From assembly GCA_026003835.1 (NCBI GenBank), contig BPHZ01000008.1:109673-173672 (forward strand): a stretch of 64,000 nucleotides of DNA. The letters are read 5' to 3'. Each line of letters begins with the position of its first letter. The stretch's first letter is position 1. Of this stretch, positions 27,032 through 36,077 are shown piece after piece. Position numbers and translations under genes: made by a program. The notes below the pieces were generated by a model. The model did no database searches and had not been told where the DNA came from. It saw only the letters and a program-made list of their open reading frames with translations. The stretch is from Herpetosiphonaceae bacterium. GTDB lineage: Bacteria > Chloroflexota > Chloroflexia > Chloroflexales > Herpetosiphonaceae.

Positions 27032-27491
27032 CCCCATCAGTCGATCGGGTGGTTTGGCGGGGCGCAGCCCCGCGACCGCCCCCTGCTTCAGCTTTGTTAC
27101 ATTGGTGGTCCCCAAGCCGTCGACCCCATCAGTCGATCGGGTGGTTTGGCGGGGCGCAGCCCCGCCACCGCCCCCTGCTTCAGCTTTGTTACATTGGTGG
27201 TCCCCGAACCGTCGGCCCCATCAGTCGATCGGGTGGTTTGGCGGGGCGCAGCCCCGCCACCGCCCCCTGCTTCAGCTTTGTTACATTGGTGGTCCCCAAG
27301 CCGTCGGCCCCATCAGTCGATCGGGTGGTTTGGCGGGGCGCAGCCCCGCCACCGCCCCCTGCTTCAGCTTTGTTACATTGGTGGTCCCCGAGCCGTCGGC
27401 CCCATCAGTCGATCGGGTGGTTTGGCGGGGCGCAGCCCCGCTCCCGCCCTCTGCGTCAGCATGGGTACGGTGGTGGTCCACGCGTGTGAGA
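27032..27491 (+). repeat. five-unit 92-bp tandem repeat with internal hairpin
   Basis: Units begin at 27032, 27124, 27216, 27308 and 27400, exactly 92 bp apart. The first four are nearly identical and the fifth is degraded in its second half. Each unit contains GGGTGGTTTGG followed by the hairpin GGCGGGGCGCAGCCCCGCC. None of the three forward frames has a stop codon across the array, and because 92 is not a multiple of three each unit is read in a different frame. No RNA or protein product is proposed. The array fills most of the 600 bp between proS and the CheY-like gene. Confidence 0.9.
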
Positions 27492-27496
27492 TGGCG

Positions 27497-27502
27497 TATA
27501 AT
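27497..27502 (+). promoter_or_regulatory. -10 element at the end of the repeat array
   Basis: TATAAT 50 bp before the CheY-like gene. A -35 at normal spacing would fall in the last, degraded repeat unit (TGGTCC), so the array borders directly on this promoter. Confidence 0.4.
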
Positions 27503-27551
27503 AGAAGAGGTTGTCGGTGCGAAAACTGCCGGACGAGTAGAAGGTAACTCT

Positions 27552-27923
27552 ATGCAGCCCAAAGTCCTGGTAGTCGAAGATCTCGGCGAGATCCAAAACA
27601 TACTCCGTCGTATTTTGGAGCGATCCGGATTTCAGGTCTTTTGCGCTGGCGATGGTCCTGATGGTATTGCCCTTGCCGAGCGTGAGCGGCCCGATCTGAT
27701 TTTGCTGGATCTGACGCTTCCGACGCTCAGTGGACAGCAAACAGCCGAGCGCATCCGCGCCCTTGAGGCGCTTCGCCATGTGCCGATCCTGGCAATGAGC
27801 GGCAAAATCGATGAGCATGCAAGCAGTGCATGCTTCAACGGCTATATTGCCAAGCCATTCGATCTGGCGCAGCTGGTGGCAACGGTTAAACAGCACCTCG
27901 GCATGGGCAATGGAGGAAATTAA
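27552..27923 (+). CDS. single-domain response regulator (CheY-like)
   Basis: 123 residues, a receiver domain without output domain. The acidic pocket is VVEDLGE (near 7-12), the phospho-acceptor Asp is in LILLDLTLP (near 52), and the conserved Lys is in GYIAKPFD (near 101). The ATG at 27552 is the start of homology; longer upstream frames only read through the tandem repeat. The cysteine desulfurase gene begins 4 bp after its stop, so the two share a transcript. Two histidine kinase genes lie 1.3 and 4.2 kb downstream and could be its partners (inference). Confidence 0.9.
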   Translation: MQPKVLVVEDLGEIQNILRRILERSGFQVFCAGDGPDGIALAERERPDLILLDLTLPTLSGQQTAERIRALEALRHVPILAMSGKIDEHASSACFNGYIAKPFDLAQLVATVKQHLGMGNGGN

Positions 27924-27927
27924 ATGT

Positions 27928-29130
27928 ATGGCAGAGCGGATAGTTTATCTTGATCATGCAGCGACGACACCTGTCGACCCGCGTGTGTTGGAGGCGATGC
28001 TTCCCTATTTCAGCGAGCATTTCGGAAACCCATCCAGTATCTACCGGCTCGGCCGCCGCTCGCTTGAGGCAATCGACACCGCTCGCGAGATGCTTGCCGA
28101 GATCTTAGGCGCCCATCGCAATGAGATTATCTTCACCAGCGGGGGCTCCGAGGCCGATAATCTAGCGATAAAAGGCGTGGCGTACGCCCAGCGGCAGAAC
28201 GGCCGCGGGCAGCATATCGTGACAAGTGCCGTCGAGCACCATGCTGTGCTTCACGCCGTCGAGTACCTGGAGCAGCAAGGCTTCGAGGCGACAATCGTCC
28301 CTGTCGATCACTATGGGCGCGTCAGCCCCGAAAGCGTGCGCGATGCGCTGCGCCCTGATACGATCCTCGTCAGCGTGATGTACGCTAATAATGAAGTCGG
28401 CACCATCCAACCCATCGCCGAGATCGGCGCTATCTGTCGCGAGCGTGCTATCCCATTTCATACCGATGCGGTTCAGGCCATCGGCGCGCTTCCGATCAAC
28501 GTCAACGAGCTTAACGTTGACCTGTTGTCGCTGACAGCGCACAAGTTTTACGGCCCAAAGGGCACCGGCGCGCTCTACGTACGGCGCGGGACGCCAATGC
28601 TGCCCCAGATCAATGGCGGCGGCCAGGAGCGCAGACGGCGCGCCGGCACGGAGAATGTGGCGGGTATCGTCGGCCTCGCCACGGCGATGCGGCTGGCTGT
28701 CGAGCAGCAGGAGTCCAGCAGCGCCCACTGCCGTCGCCTGCGCGACAAGTTGATCGCCGGCATCACCGCAACAATCCCGTATGTCCAGCTCAACGGCCAC
28801 CCAACAGAGCGCCTGCCTAATAATGTGAATATGCTCTTCGAGTTTATCGAGGGCGAAAGTATCCTGCTACTGCTCGATCAGCAGGGTATCTGCGCATCGA
28901 GCGGCTCGGCCTGCACCAGCGGTTCACTTGAAGCCTCACACGTTTTGACCGCTATGGGTATCGCGCCGGAACGGGCTCACGGCAGCCTGCGACTAACTGT
29001 CGGGCGTGAGAATACCGATGCAGAGATCGACCAGGTGCTGGCGCTTCTGCCGTCGATGGTCGAGCGCCTGCGCAGCGTCTCACCGCAGTATAAGCGCTTC
29101 CTGGCCGAACAACCCGCTGTCAACGCTTGA
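27928..29130 (+). CDS. cysteine desulfurase (NifS/IscS family)
   Basis: 400 residues. A PLP enzyme that takes sulfur from cysteine for Fe-S clusters or tRNA thiolation. Visible landmarks: [18 protein letters not shown] at the N-terminus, the PLP Lys near 206 in [17 protein letters not shown], and the catalytic Cys near 329 in the class I loop [17 protein letters not shown]. The ATG at 27928 is set by GGAGGAAA 9 nt upstream. No iscU, mnmA or thiI is nearby, so the sulfur acceptor cannot be read from context. Confidence 0.95.
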   Translation: MAERIVYLDHAATTPVDPRVLEAMLPYFSEHFGNPSSIYRLGRRSLEAIDTAREMLAEILGAHRNEIIFTSGGSEADNLAIKGVAYAQRQNGRGQHIVTSAVEHHAVLHAVEYLEQQGFEATIVPVDHYGRVSPESVRDALRPDTILVSVMYANNEVGTIQPIAEIGAICRERAIPFHTDAVQAIGALPINVNELNVDLLSLTAHKFYGPKGTGALYVRRGTPMLPQINGGGQERRRRAGTENVAGIVGLATAMRLAVEQQESSSAHCRRLRDKLIAGITATIPYVQLNGHPTERLPNNVNMLFEFIEGESILLLLDQQGICASSGSACTSGSLEASHVLTAMGIAPERAHGSLRLTVGRENTDAEIDQVLALLPSMVERLRSVSPQYKRFLAEQPAVNA

Positions 29131-29171
29131 TGGCTGAGCTGTCGATTTAATAAACTCTTCTACAAAAAGTG

Positions 29172-29201
29172 TTGCACTCATGCCCTTTTTTAGAGTATAA
29201 T
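29172..29201 (+). promoter_or_regulatory. sigma-70 promoter for the soluble histidine kinase
   Basis: TTGCAC (29172-29177), an 18-bp spacer and TATAAT (29196-29201); the start codon lies 61 bp downstream. Confidence 0.6.
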
Positions 29202-29261
29202 AGCGACCACCTGCCATCGATCGCGGAGCCAGGAACGATTGACTGACGGACGAGATCGACC

Positions 29262-31385
29262 ATGTCATCAACCCCCACCAGTCCAGGGACAGTCAGTAGC
29301 GACCACGATGTCCTCGTTCCGGGACAGGCGGCGCTGCTTCGCATCACACAGGCAATCGCAACCGCAGTGGGGCTGGAAGAGTTGCTGCTGCTTGCGCTCC
29401 GCGAGCTGACCGATCTCTTTCATCTATCGCACGGTAGTGTGCTGCTGATCGATGAGGAAGGCCAGACGGGACGCGTTGAAGGCGAGTACCCACCGCGCAC
29501 CGGCACCCCCTGCCCTTCCCTTTCGCTCGCCGGCGATCCGCTGATTGCCGAGATGCTCGCCAGCCGGCAGCCAATTGCCATCTCCGATGTTCCCTCAGCA
29601 AACCTGGGCGAACCCATCCGCAAGCTGTTTGAAAACCGCCAGCCACGAGCGCTTCTGCTCCTTCCGCTCTTTGCTCATAACCGGCTGATCGGTATCCTTG
29701 GCCTTGATGGCGACGACGAGAACCGCTGTTTTACCATCGATGAGCTTCTTCTCGGTCGTGTGCTGGCTATCCAGCTTGCCCTCGCCATCTCCACCGCCAG
29801 GATCTATGAGGATGCACGACGCCGCAGCGCTGAACTGGCGACGCTTAACGATATCGCTGCTACTGTTACATCCTCGCTTGACCCGCGCCAGATCTATAAG
29901 CATATCGTACAGAAGCTCAATGAGCATTTTGATGTCGAGGCCGGCTCTATCCTGCTCCTCGATGAAGAGAGTGGCGATCTCTACTTTGTGATGACCATCG
30001 AGGCGGGCGAGGAGTCCCCAGTGATGTCGATGCGCGTACCTGCCGGCCATGGCGTGGCCGGCTATGTCGCACAGACGCAGCAGCCGTTGATTGTCCTTGA
30101 TGCGCAGAACGATCCTCGCCATTATCGCAAGGTCGGCAAAGATGTGGGCTTTGTCACGAAGTCGATCCTCTGCGTGCCGATGCTGGTTAAGGGTCGTACC
30201 GTCGGCGTCGTCCAGCTCTTGAATAAAGTCAACGGCGCGTTTACCGAAGAGGATGCGCAACGGCTTGCGGCAATGGCAAACACTGTCGCCGTCGCCATCG
30301 ATAACGCTCGTCTCTTCCAAGAGGTTGCGCGTGGCCGTGACCGCCTTGAGGCGCTGCTCAACTCAACGGAGGACGGCATTCTGATGATCGAAAGCTCCGG
30401 GCAGGTGGTAACAGCCAACCCGATGCTGGGACGCTTCTTCGGCCTGCCATGGCGCGAGCTGATTGGTCGCCCCGGCATCGAAGTGATGCAAGAGATCGAG
30501 CGCAGGACAAAGCTCGCCTCGCCGCCCCGCCCCGCAGCCCAAAATGGCGATAGCGGCGAGACGATTGATCTGGAGGTTCTTGAGCCGGAGCATATGTTCT
30601 TACGCCAGGTGAAGCTGCCGGTCCAAAGCAAGGAGGGGACGATCATCGGCCAGCTGGTGGTTTTCCATGATATCACCGAGGAGCGCCAGCTTGAACAACT
30701 ACGCGAGGACTATACGGGCATGCTGGTTCATGACCTGCGCAGCCCGCTGACAGGTGTCCTCAACGGCCTTACGATGGTCCGCCGCGGCCTTGCCGGCGAG
30801 ATCACCGATATGCAGCGAGAGCTGCTCGACATTGCAGCGAATAGCGGCCAGGCCATGCTCGGTATGATCAATACACTGCTCGACATTAGCAAGATGGAGT
30901 CGGGCCAGATGAAGCTGGAGCGGGAACCCACTTCGCTGTATGAGATTGTCGACGCGGCTATCGAGCGTGTGATTGCCTCTGCCCGCAATGCGGAGATTGA
31001 GGTGCGTAACGAGTTGCCGGCCGGGCTGCCGCTCGTTGAGATCGATCGTGAGAAGAGCGTCCGAGTCTTACAGAATCTGCTCGATAATGCCATTAAGTTT
31101 ACCCCCGCCAAGGGAACTGTCCGCATCCTTGGCGTTGTCGAGCAGAAAGATTCCGGCGCCTCAGTTGTCATCAGTGTTCAGGATACCGGCCCCGGCATCC
31201 CTGAGGCGTATCGCCGGCGTATCTTTGAGAAATTCGGCCAGGTCGAGGGCCGCAAGGTGAAGGGCACAGGGTTGGGACTGGCCTTTTGCAGGCTGGCTGT
31301 CGAATCCCACGGCGGCGAAATTTGGGTCGATAGCCAGGAGGGTCAGGGCAGCACCTTCTCCTTTAGGCTCCCTCTGTCAGCGTAG
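29262..31385 (+). CDS. cytoplasmic sensor histidine kinase, GAF-GAF-PAS
   Basis: 707 residues without membrane helices. Two GAF domains (about 20-180 and 195-360; the second with AGSILLLDEESGDLYF and VPAGHGVAGYVAQTQQP) and a PAS domain (about 370-480, TEDGILMIESSGQVVTANP) precede the kinase core. The phosphorylated His is in LVHDLRSPLTG (HisKA, about 490-500), and the ATPase domain shows LDNAIKFTP (N box), DTGPGIP (G1) and GTGLGLAFCRLAV (G2). It probably senses an intracellular ligand or redox state. Its partner regulator is not adjacent downstream; the CheY-like protein encoded at 27552 is a candidate. Confidence 0.93.
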   Translation: MSSTPTSPGTVSSDHDVLVPGQAALLRITQAIATAVGLEELLLLALRELTDLFHLSHGSVLLIDEEGQTGRVEGEYPPRTGTPCPSLSLAGDPLIAEMLASRQPIAISDVPSANLGEPIRKLFENRQPRALLLLPLFAHNRLIGILGLDGDDENRCFTIDELLLGRVLAIQLALAISTARIYEDARRRSAELATLNDIAATVTSSLDPRQIYKHIVQKLNEHFDVEAGSILLLDEESGDLYFVMTIEAGEESPVMSMRVPAGHGVAGYVAQTQQPLIVLDAQNDPRHYRKVGKDVGFVTKSILCVPMLVKGRTVGVVQLLNKVNGAFTEEDAQRLAAMANTVAVAIDNARLFQEVARGRDRLEALLNSTEDGILMIESSGQVVTANPMLGRFFGLPWRELIGRPGIEVMQEIERRTKLASPPRPAAQNGDSGETIDLEVLEPEHMFLRQVKLPVQSKEGTIIGQLVVFHDITEERQLEQLREDYTGMLVHDLRSPLTGVLNGLTMVRRGLAGEITDMQRELLDIAANSGQAMLGMINTLLDISKMESGQMKLEREPTSLYEIVDAAIERVIASARNAEIEVRNELPAGLPLVEIDREKSVRVLQNLLDNAIKFTPAKGTVRILGVVEQKDSGASVVISVQDTGPGIPEAYRRRIFEKFGQVEGRKVKGTGLGLAFCRLAVESHGGEIWVDSQEGQGSTFSFRLPLSA

Positions 31386-31526
31386 CTCTTCCGGCTTGTG
31401 ATAGCTCTAACACTGGCTAGATGCTCGCCTTGCTCAAGCGATACAGCAGCCTCTGTTGTCCCGCTCTTCTTGCCATCCGATCTCCTCATCGTCCGATACT
31501 TACATTCCAAACATATTTGTGCTAAG

Positions 31527-31686
31527 AGGTCGACCACATTGATGTTGATGAGGAAGAGGGAGCCGGAGAGGTTACGGCCCGCCACCTTATCACGATGGAT
31601 GTGGTTGACTACAAAGTTCATAAGGGCATCATTGTGCAGGAGATCAGGCCGTGGAAGATGAGACTGCCTGTGGAGGATCTGCAATG
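31527..31686 (+). pseudogene. truncated frame without start, coupled to the zinc-ribbon gene
   Basis: An open stretch of about 52 codons bounded upstream by TAA and lacking a credible start or ribosome site. Its TGA overlaps the ATG of the next small gene (ATGA), the usual sign of translational coupling. The sequence (acidic start, then TARHLITMDVVDYKVHKG) looks like the end of a real protein but matches no family I know. It may be a gene remnant or chance; confidence is low. Confidence 0.3.
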
Positions 31687-31926
31687 AGAGATGGTCAATG
31701 TTCAAAGTGCGCTTCAGAGCGTGTGTACACCTCAACCAATGGGATTATGATGGATACCAGGCTTGTACTGTATATAAAACAGGGCAAGAGCTGGCAACCC
31801 ACCAAGCATTGGGTAACCTACCTGTGCGTAGATTGTGGCTATTATGAGAACTATCTTTCTGATCCAGACATACTTACTCAGATACGGGATGCCGCTGCAA
31901 CACTCCAGTGGAAGAAGGTTGACTGA
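31684..31926 (+). CDS. small zinc-ribbon-like protein
   Basis: 80 residues. Two CxxC pairs, CSKC (about 6-9) and CVDC (about 49-52), separated by a beta-rich stretch (RLVLYIKQGKSWQPTKHWVTYL), form a typical Zn-ribbon. A short helical tail follows. Start at 31684 after GAGGATCTGCA. Similar small ribbons serve as nucleic-acid or protein adaptors; the function is unknown. It stands between two histidine kinase genes. Confidence 0.6.
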   Translation: MRDGQCSKCASERVYTSTNGIMMDTRLVLYIKQGKSWQPTKHWVTYLCVDCGYYENYLSDPDILTQIRDAAATLQWKKVD

Positions 31927-32144
31927 GTGGCTATCGTAACCCTTGAAAATGCGTTATCTATCTACTATGATAGGTAGTGTAGCATTTCTGGTTAAGGACA
32001 GGTGCTCTGTGAGATCTATCAAAGTAGGGCATCGTTTTTAACTCGCCTCTCGCTCATCTCTGTAGCCGGTAAAGACTGCGGTGATGAGCGCTCTCCTCAA
32101 TCCGGCGTACCAGGATCGGGACGATTTTCACAGCAGAGCAGCTA

Positions 32145-33305
32145 ATGAGAAGTCGCATCCGCAACAAAATTATTATTCCGTACCTGCTCCTGGCGCTGGT
32201 CGTAGCTCTGATCGGCTCGTTTGCCGCCTTCTTCATTATCGCCGGCTCGTTGCAGGAACGGCTTGAGCAGCGTTTGCGCCAGAGTGCCCTCCATACCAGT
32301 CAGGGTCTCGTCGACTTCGAAGATCAGCAGCTGGCACGTCTACGCCTGATTGCCCTCAATGGTCCCAATCCCGACGAAGGTCTCCTCAGCACTACCGAAG
32401 CGCTGCGCCGCGCGGACCGTACTCAGCTCGAAACAATCCTCCGCAATGGCCGCGATTTCTACCAGATGAGCTACCTGCTTGTCTTCGATCTGCAAGGCAC
32501 GGTCCTTGCCGAGCAGTATGCGCACGCTCTTACTCCGTACCTCGCGCCGCTACGCGGCTCATCACTCGCGAGTCTCGCCGGCGTCCGCTATATCCTCGAT
32601 CGTCGCCAGGATATCGTTGACGGTGCGCTCGCCGATAAATTCAGCTCGATTCTTGTCCGTCAAACGTTGGATGGCGCTGAACTGCCGATGCTTTATACGG
32701 TTGTGCCCATTCGCCAGCGCGACCCCGTAACCGGCCAGGAGCATCTGCTTGGCGGCCTGCTCGCCGCCGAACCGTTGCAGCGCGTCGTCGACCTGCTCCA
32801 CGAGCGAAATGGCGCCTTCTATACTGTCCTCTACAACGGCGAGGGCCAGGTTTTCGCTGTCAGCCCGGCCGGCTCTAGCGATGATCTCAGCATTCCCGCT
32901 GATGTCCTTCAAGCGCTGCGCAGCCAGTCTGATCCCGAGCGCGCTCTACGCACAGTCCCTCTCAACCGCCGCGATTTTCTCTTCGCCTACAGCCCTCTGC
33001 GCATTCGCGAGCGCATCGACGGCTACTTTGGCGTGGCGCTGGAGGTCGCCGGTGTCTTCGAGAGCTGGCAGCCAACCCGGAATGCTGTTGTTGGTCTGAC
33101 CTTGCTTCTGTTGACCGGCGTTGTAGGATTGGGCCATCTGATCGCCCGTCGCATTACCCAACCCTTACAGGAGCTGGCCCAGACAGCAAGTGTTATTGCC
33201 CAGGGGCAGCTGAACGAACGCAGCAGGGTTCGCAGTGATGATGAGGTGGGGATGCTGGCTGCTGTGCTCAACAAGATGGCTGATCGGCTGGTCGATCTCT
33301 ACTAG
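32145..33305 (+). CDS. membrane sensor half of a histidine kinase, ended by an in-frame TAG
   Basis: 386 residues: an N-terminal membrane helix (about 10-33), a long extracytoplasmic sensor domain of Cache type (about 34-300), a second membrane helix (about 311-331, NAVVGLTLLLLTGVVGLGHLIA) and a HAMP linker (about 330-386). The TAG at 33303-33305 cuts the protein just after HAMP (MADRLVDLY). The frame continues in phase beyond it into ASRALGAELEITG and the kinase domains to 34817. Related proteins usually read LY-[E/Q/R]-ASRALGAELE here, so a single CAG or GAG to TAG change is the simplest reading. As it stands this half would be a sensor without kinase. Confidence 0.75.
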   Translation: MRSRIRNKIIIPYLLLALVVALIGSFAAFFIIAGSLQERLEQRLRQSALHTSQGLVDFEDQQLARLRLIALNGPNPDEGLLSTTEALRRADRTQLETILRNGRDFYQMSYLLVFDLQGTVLAEQYAHALTPYLAPLRGSSLASLAGVRYILDRRQDIVDGALADKFSSILVRQTLDGAELPMLYTVVPIRQRDPVTGQEHLLGGLLAAEPLQRVVDLLHERNGAFYTVLYNGEGQVFAVSPAGSSDDLSIPADVLQALRSQSDPERALRTVPLNRRDFLFAYSPLRIRERIDGYFGVALEVAGVFESWQPTRNAVVGLTLLLLTGVVGLGHLIARRITQPLQELAQTASVIAQGQLNERSRVRSDDEVGMLAAVLNKMADRLVDLY

Positions 33306-34817
33306 GCGAGTAGAGCGCTTGGTGCAGAGCTGGAGATCACCGGGATCATTCGCGCAGCCGATGAGGCCATCCAGCGGCTTGTGCCGGGAGCTGTTACGGC
33401 GGCGATCGTGCCGGATGAAGGTCATTGGGTGCTGATCTTCGCACAGGATCGGGCCTCCCGACCGCTGTCCCGGTTTGATATCCACGCTGCGGGCCAACTG
33501 CCGCTCTTCAGCGAGGTGCAAACGCTTGGGGCGATGCTCGATGAGGATCTCCCTGACTCCTTCAATCCGAATTGGGCGCTGCCGCTGTGTACCCAGCAGG
33601 ATACGATCGGCCTGCTGCTGATCGCTGGGGGAGCGCATCTGCCCGAAGCGAAGGCCATCCGAGAGCCGCTTATCGCTATTGCGACAATGACGGCGACCTC
33701 GCTTTACAATGCACTGCTCTATACCAGAGTTGAACAAGAGGCAAGCAAGAACCGGGCAATTCTGGAAAGTATCGCAGACGGTGTGATCGTCTGCGATCAG
33801 TCAGGCGCCATTACCCTTGCCAACGATGCTGCCGGTGCCATGCTTGGCTGCTCCGCCGCAGAGCTTCGTGGTCTGCCCTTTGCGACGCTGCCACTGAAAC
33901 CCGTTCCATTTTCCGGCGAGCTTTTTTCCGACGAGCATGCACAGCAGCTCTACATAGCACAAAATCGAACGCTCAGTCTTTCGATCGCTCCGCTTGCTAC
34001 TTCCGATGACCGCCAGGCAGGACAGGTCATCATTCTCCACGATGTGACGAAACAGTACGAGCTTGATCGCGCTAAGACCGATTTCATTGCTACAATCTCT
34101 CACGAGCTGCGCACGCCTCTCACACCTATTCAGGGCTATCTCGATCTCCTGTTCCAGCCATCCATCGGCGGTCCTCTCAATGAGAATCAGCTCTTTTTTC
34201 TCCAGACTATCCGGCAAAACGTTCAGGTGATGAGCAACCTGCTCAATAATGTTATTCTCCTGGCGAGAATCGAGATGGGCAATGCAAAGCCGGAGATCCA
34301 GCCCGTAGCCGTGGCATCCGCTATCGAAGAAGCGCTTGTCTCTCTACGGTCGCAGATTGAGGGCAAAGGGCTCCGCCTTTCTGTTCATGTGCACGATGCG
34401 CTGCCGCCTCTTGCCGCCGACCCCCATCAGTTACGTATTATCCTGGTCCAGATCATCGATAATGCCTGCCGCTATACTGAGGCCGGCACCATTACTATTA
34501 GCGCTGCCCATCTCGCAGAGTTTATCCAGATCGATATCACCGATACCGGGCCCGGCATCTCATACGAGGACCAGCAGCGATTGTTTACGCGATTCAGCCG
34601 TGCAGGCGAGCAGCGAGGGTTGGTATCGACGGAGCGCGGCGCCGGGGTGGGGCTGGCGATTGTCCGCCGGCTCGTTGAGCTGCAAGGCGGATCGATCCAT
34701 GTGAACAGCCAGCCAGGCAAAGGGAGCACGTTTAGTATTCTTCTTCGTTGGATGAGCAGCGACTATGAGCCGCGACACGAACCACAATCAGTTGATGCAG
34801 CCGTGGCGCAAGAGTGA
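33306..34817 (+). pseudogene. kinase half (PAS-HisKA-HATPase) separated by the in-frame stop
   Basis: In phase with the upstream sensor, about 503 codons: a GAF-like N-terminal region (ITGIIRAADEAIQRLVPG onward), a PAS domain (about residues 130-240 of this half, NRAILESIADGVIVCDQSG), the H-box ATISHELRTPLTPIQGYLD and an HATPase domain with NACRYTEAG, DTGPGIS and GAGVGLAIVRRLVELQGG. All kinase boxes look intact, so any disruption is recent. There is no ATG with a ribosome site near the break; GTG at 33381 is the first possible start and would lose the beginning of the GAF-like region. Separate translation therefore seems unlikely without readthrough. Confidence 0.7.
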
Positions 34818-35934
34818 TCCTCTGCTTTGGATCCTGCCGGCTATGCTGCTCATTGCAACACTTGGCATCCTGCTGGCCGGCAGTCTGGCACGGTATCTTG
34901 TCACGCCTTACAACCGTCCCTTTGCTGATTCGCTGCTGGCGCGTGTCTATGCAGATTATCGCCCCTGGCCCGCGGGCAGTGGGCCGTTCGCTATCGGACG
35001 TGAGGCGGTGAAGGCGCGCAAGCGTGATCTGGAGACATCCTCCGCAGCACCTCCCGCTGGATCGGAGCATGGTTCAGCAGATCAGCCTCCTGCACCTGTT
35101 GAGGCCATCCCACCCCAGCCGATCTTGAGCACAAATACAGCCACACCCCAGCCTGCTGTTGTTGACTCCACCAGTACACCACACGCCGAGACTCCAACGC
35201 TGACTCAGACTGTGGAGCCGGCCTCTGCTATACAAGCCACGGTAAGGCCGACAAACGAGGTAGGTAGCGCAACACCTACGCCTCGTCCATCGGCCACAGC
35301 CGCTCCCGCCAGGGCGACGGCGACGCTTACAAGCTCACCTACAAACGTGCCGCCCTCCGCTACACCATCTACAACGCCAACGTCAACCTGGACACCGACG
35401 CCAACGCCGACGCCCACATTCACGCCGACGGCTACACCAACGCCAACCTGGACGCCGACAGCTACACCAACGCCAACCTCGACGTCGACAGCTACACCAA
35501 CTGAGGCGCCGCCACCCACGCCGGTCCCGACAGTCACACCCACACCGGTCCCGACAGCTACGCCCACGCCGGTCCCGACAGTCACACCCACACCGGTCCC
35601 GACAGCTACGCCCACGCCGGTCCCGACGGCTACGCCCACGCCGGTCCCGACAGTCACACCCACGCCGGTCCCGACGGCTACGCCCACGCCGGTCCCGACG
35701 GCTACGCCCACGCCGGTCCCGACAGTCACACCCACGCCGGTCCCGACGGCTACACCCACGCCGGTCCCGACGGCTACACCCACGCTGGTCCCGACGGCTA
35801 CACCCACGCTGGTCCCGACAGCCACCCCCAAGCCAACCAACACACCCAAGCCGACGCATACGCCCAAGCCAACCAACACACCCAAGCCGACGCATACGCC
35901 CAAGCCAACCAACACACCCAAATCGATACCTTAA
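34765..35934 (+). CDS. single-pass membrane protein with long Thr/Pro repeat tail
   Basis: 389 residues. A short cytoplasmic N-terminus, one membrane helix (about 19-40, [20 protein letters not shown]), a conserved-looking stretch [30 protein letters not shown] cut by no motif I know, then over 250 residues of low-complexity Thr/Pro/Ala sequence. The tail has TPVPTATP and TPVPTVTP repeats and ends in [12 protein letters not shown] units. It is probably an extended, O-glycosylatable cell-surface stalk. The gene starts 53 bp inside the end of the kinase gene. Such Thr/Pro stalk proteins are common in Chloroflexota. Confidence 0.8.
   Translation: MSRDTNHNQLMQPWRKSDPLLWILPAMLLIATLGILLAGSLARYLVTPYNRPFADSLLARVYADYRPWPAGSGPFAIGREAVKARKRDLETSSAAPPAGSEHGSADQPPAPVEAIPPQPILSTNTATPQPAVVDSTSTPHAETPTLTQTVEPASAIQATVRPTNEVGSATPTPRPSATAAPARATATLTSSPTNVPPSATPSTTPTSTWTPTPTPTPTFTPTATPTPTWTPTATPTPTSTSTATPTEAPPPTPVPTVTPTPVPTATPTPVPTVTPTPVPTATPTPVPTATPTPVPTVTPTPVPTATPTPVPTATPTPVPTVTPTPVPTATPTPVPTATPTLVPTATPTLVPTATPKPTNTPKPTHTPKPTNTPKPTHTPKPTNTPKSIP
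35517..35819 (+). repeat. 24-bp coding minisatellite ([16 protein letters not shown])
   Basis: About a dozen near-identical 24-bp units (ACGCCGGTCCCGACAGCTAC and following) within the stalk protein gene, alternating Ala and Val at one position. The unit keeps the reading frame. A shorter [12 protein letters not shown] repeat follows to 35926. Confidence 0.9.
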
Positions 35935-36027
35935 GGTATGGGTCTGCCCTCCCAAACTGCCTGGGTGCGGCGCTATGCCTGTCACCCTCCATCCTGCTCT
36001 GCATTCCAGACACAGAGCATATGCCTA

Positions 36028-36033
36028 TATAAT
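36028..36033 (+). promoter_or_regulatory. -10 element upstream of gpmI
   Basis: TATAAT 45 bp before the start codon, in the gap after the repeat protein gene. The -35 is poor. Confidence 0.4.
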
Positions 36034-36077
36034 AGCTACAGAGGGCGAAGGCTTTATTCGTGTAAAAGGAGCGTAGC

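Noticed and set aside
27032..27491. CRISPR array
   Set aside because: Units are contiguous 92-bp repeats with no unique spacers, and no cas genes are nearby. The same holds for the repeats at 48.7 kb, 24.5 kb and 35.6 kb.
33303..33305. Amber codon decoded as pyrrolysine
   Set aside because: No pyl genes are seen, and the same TAG triplet ends other genes here (for example at 3784-3786 and 41615-41617); a point mutation is simpler.
35205..35921. Minus-strand Gly/Val-rich repeat protein
   Set aside because: Reverse reading of the Thr/Pro minisatellite; no start signal or context.
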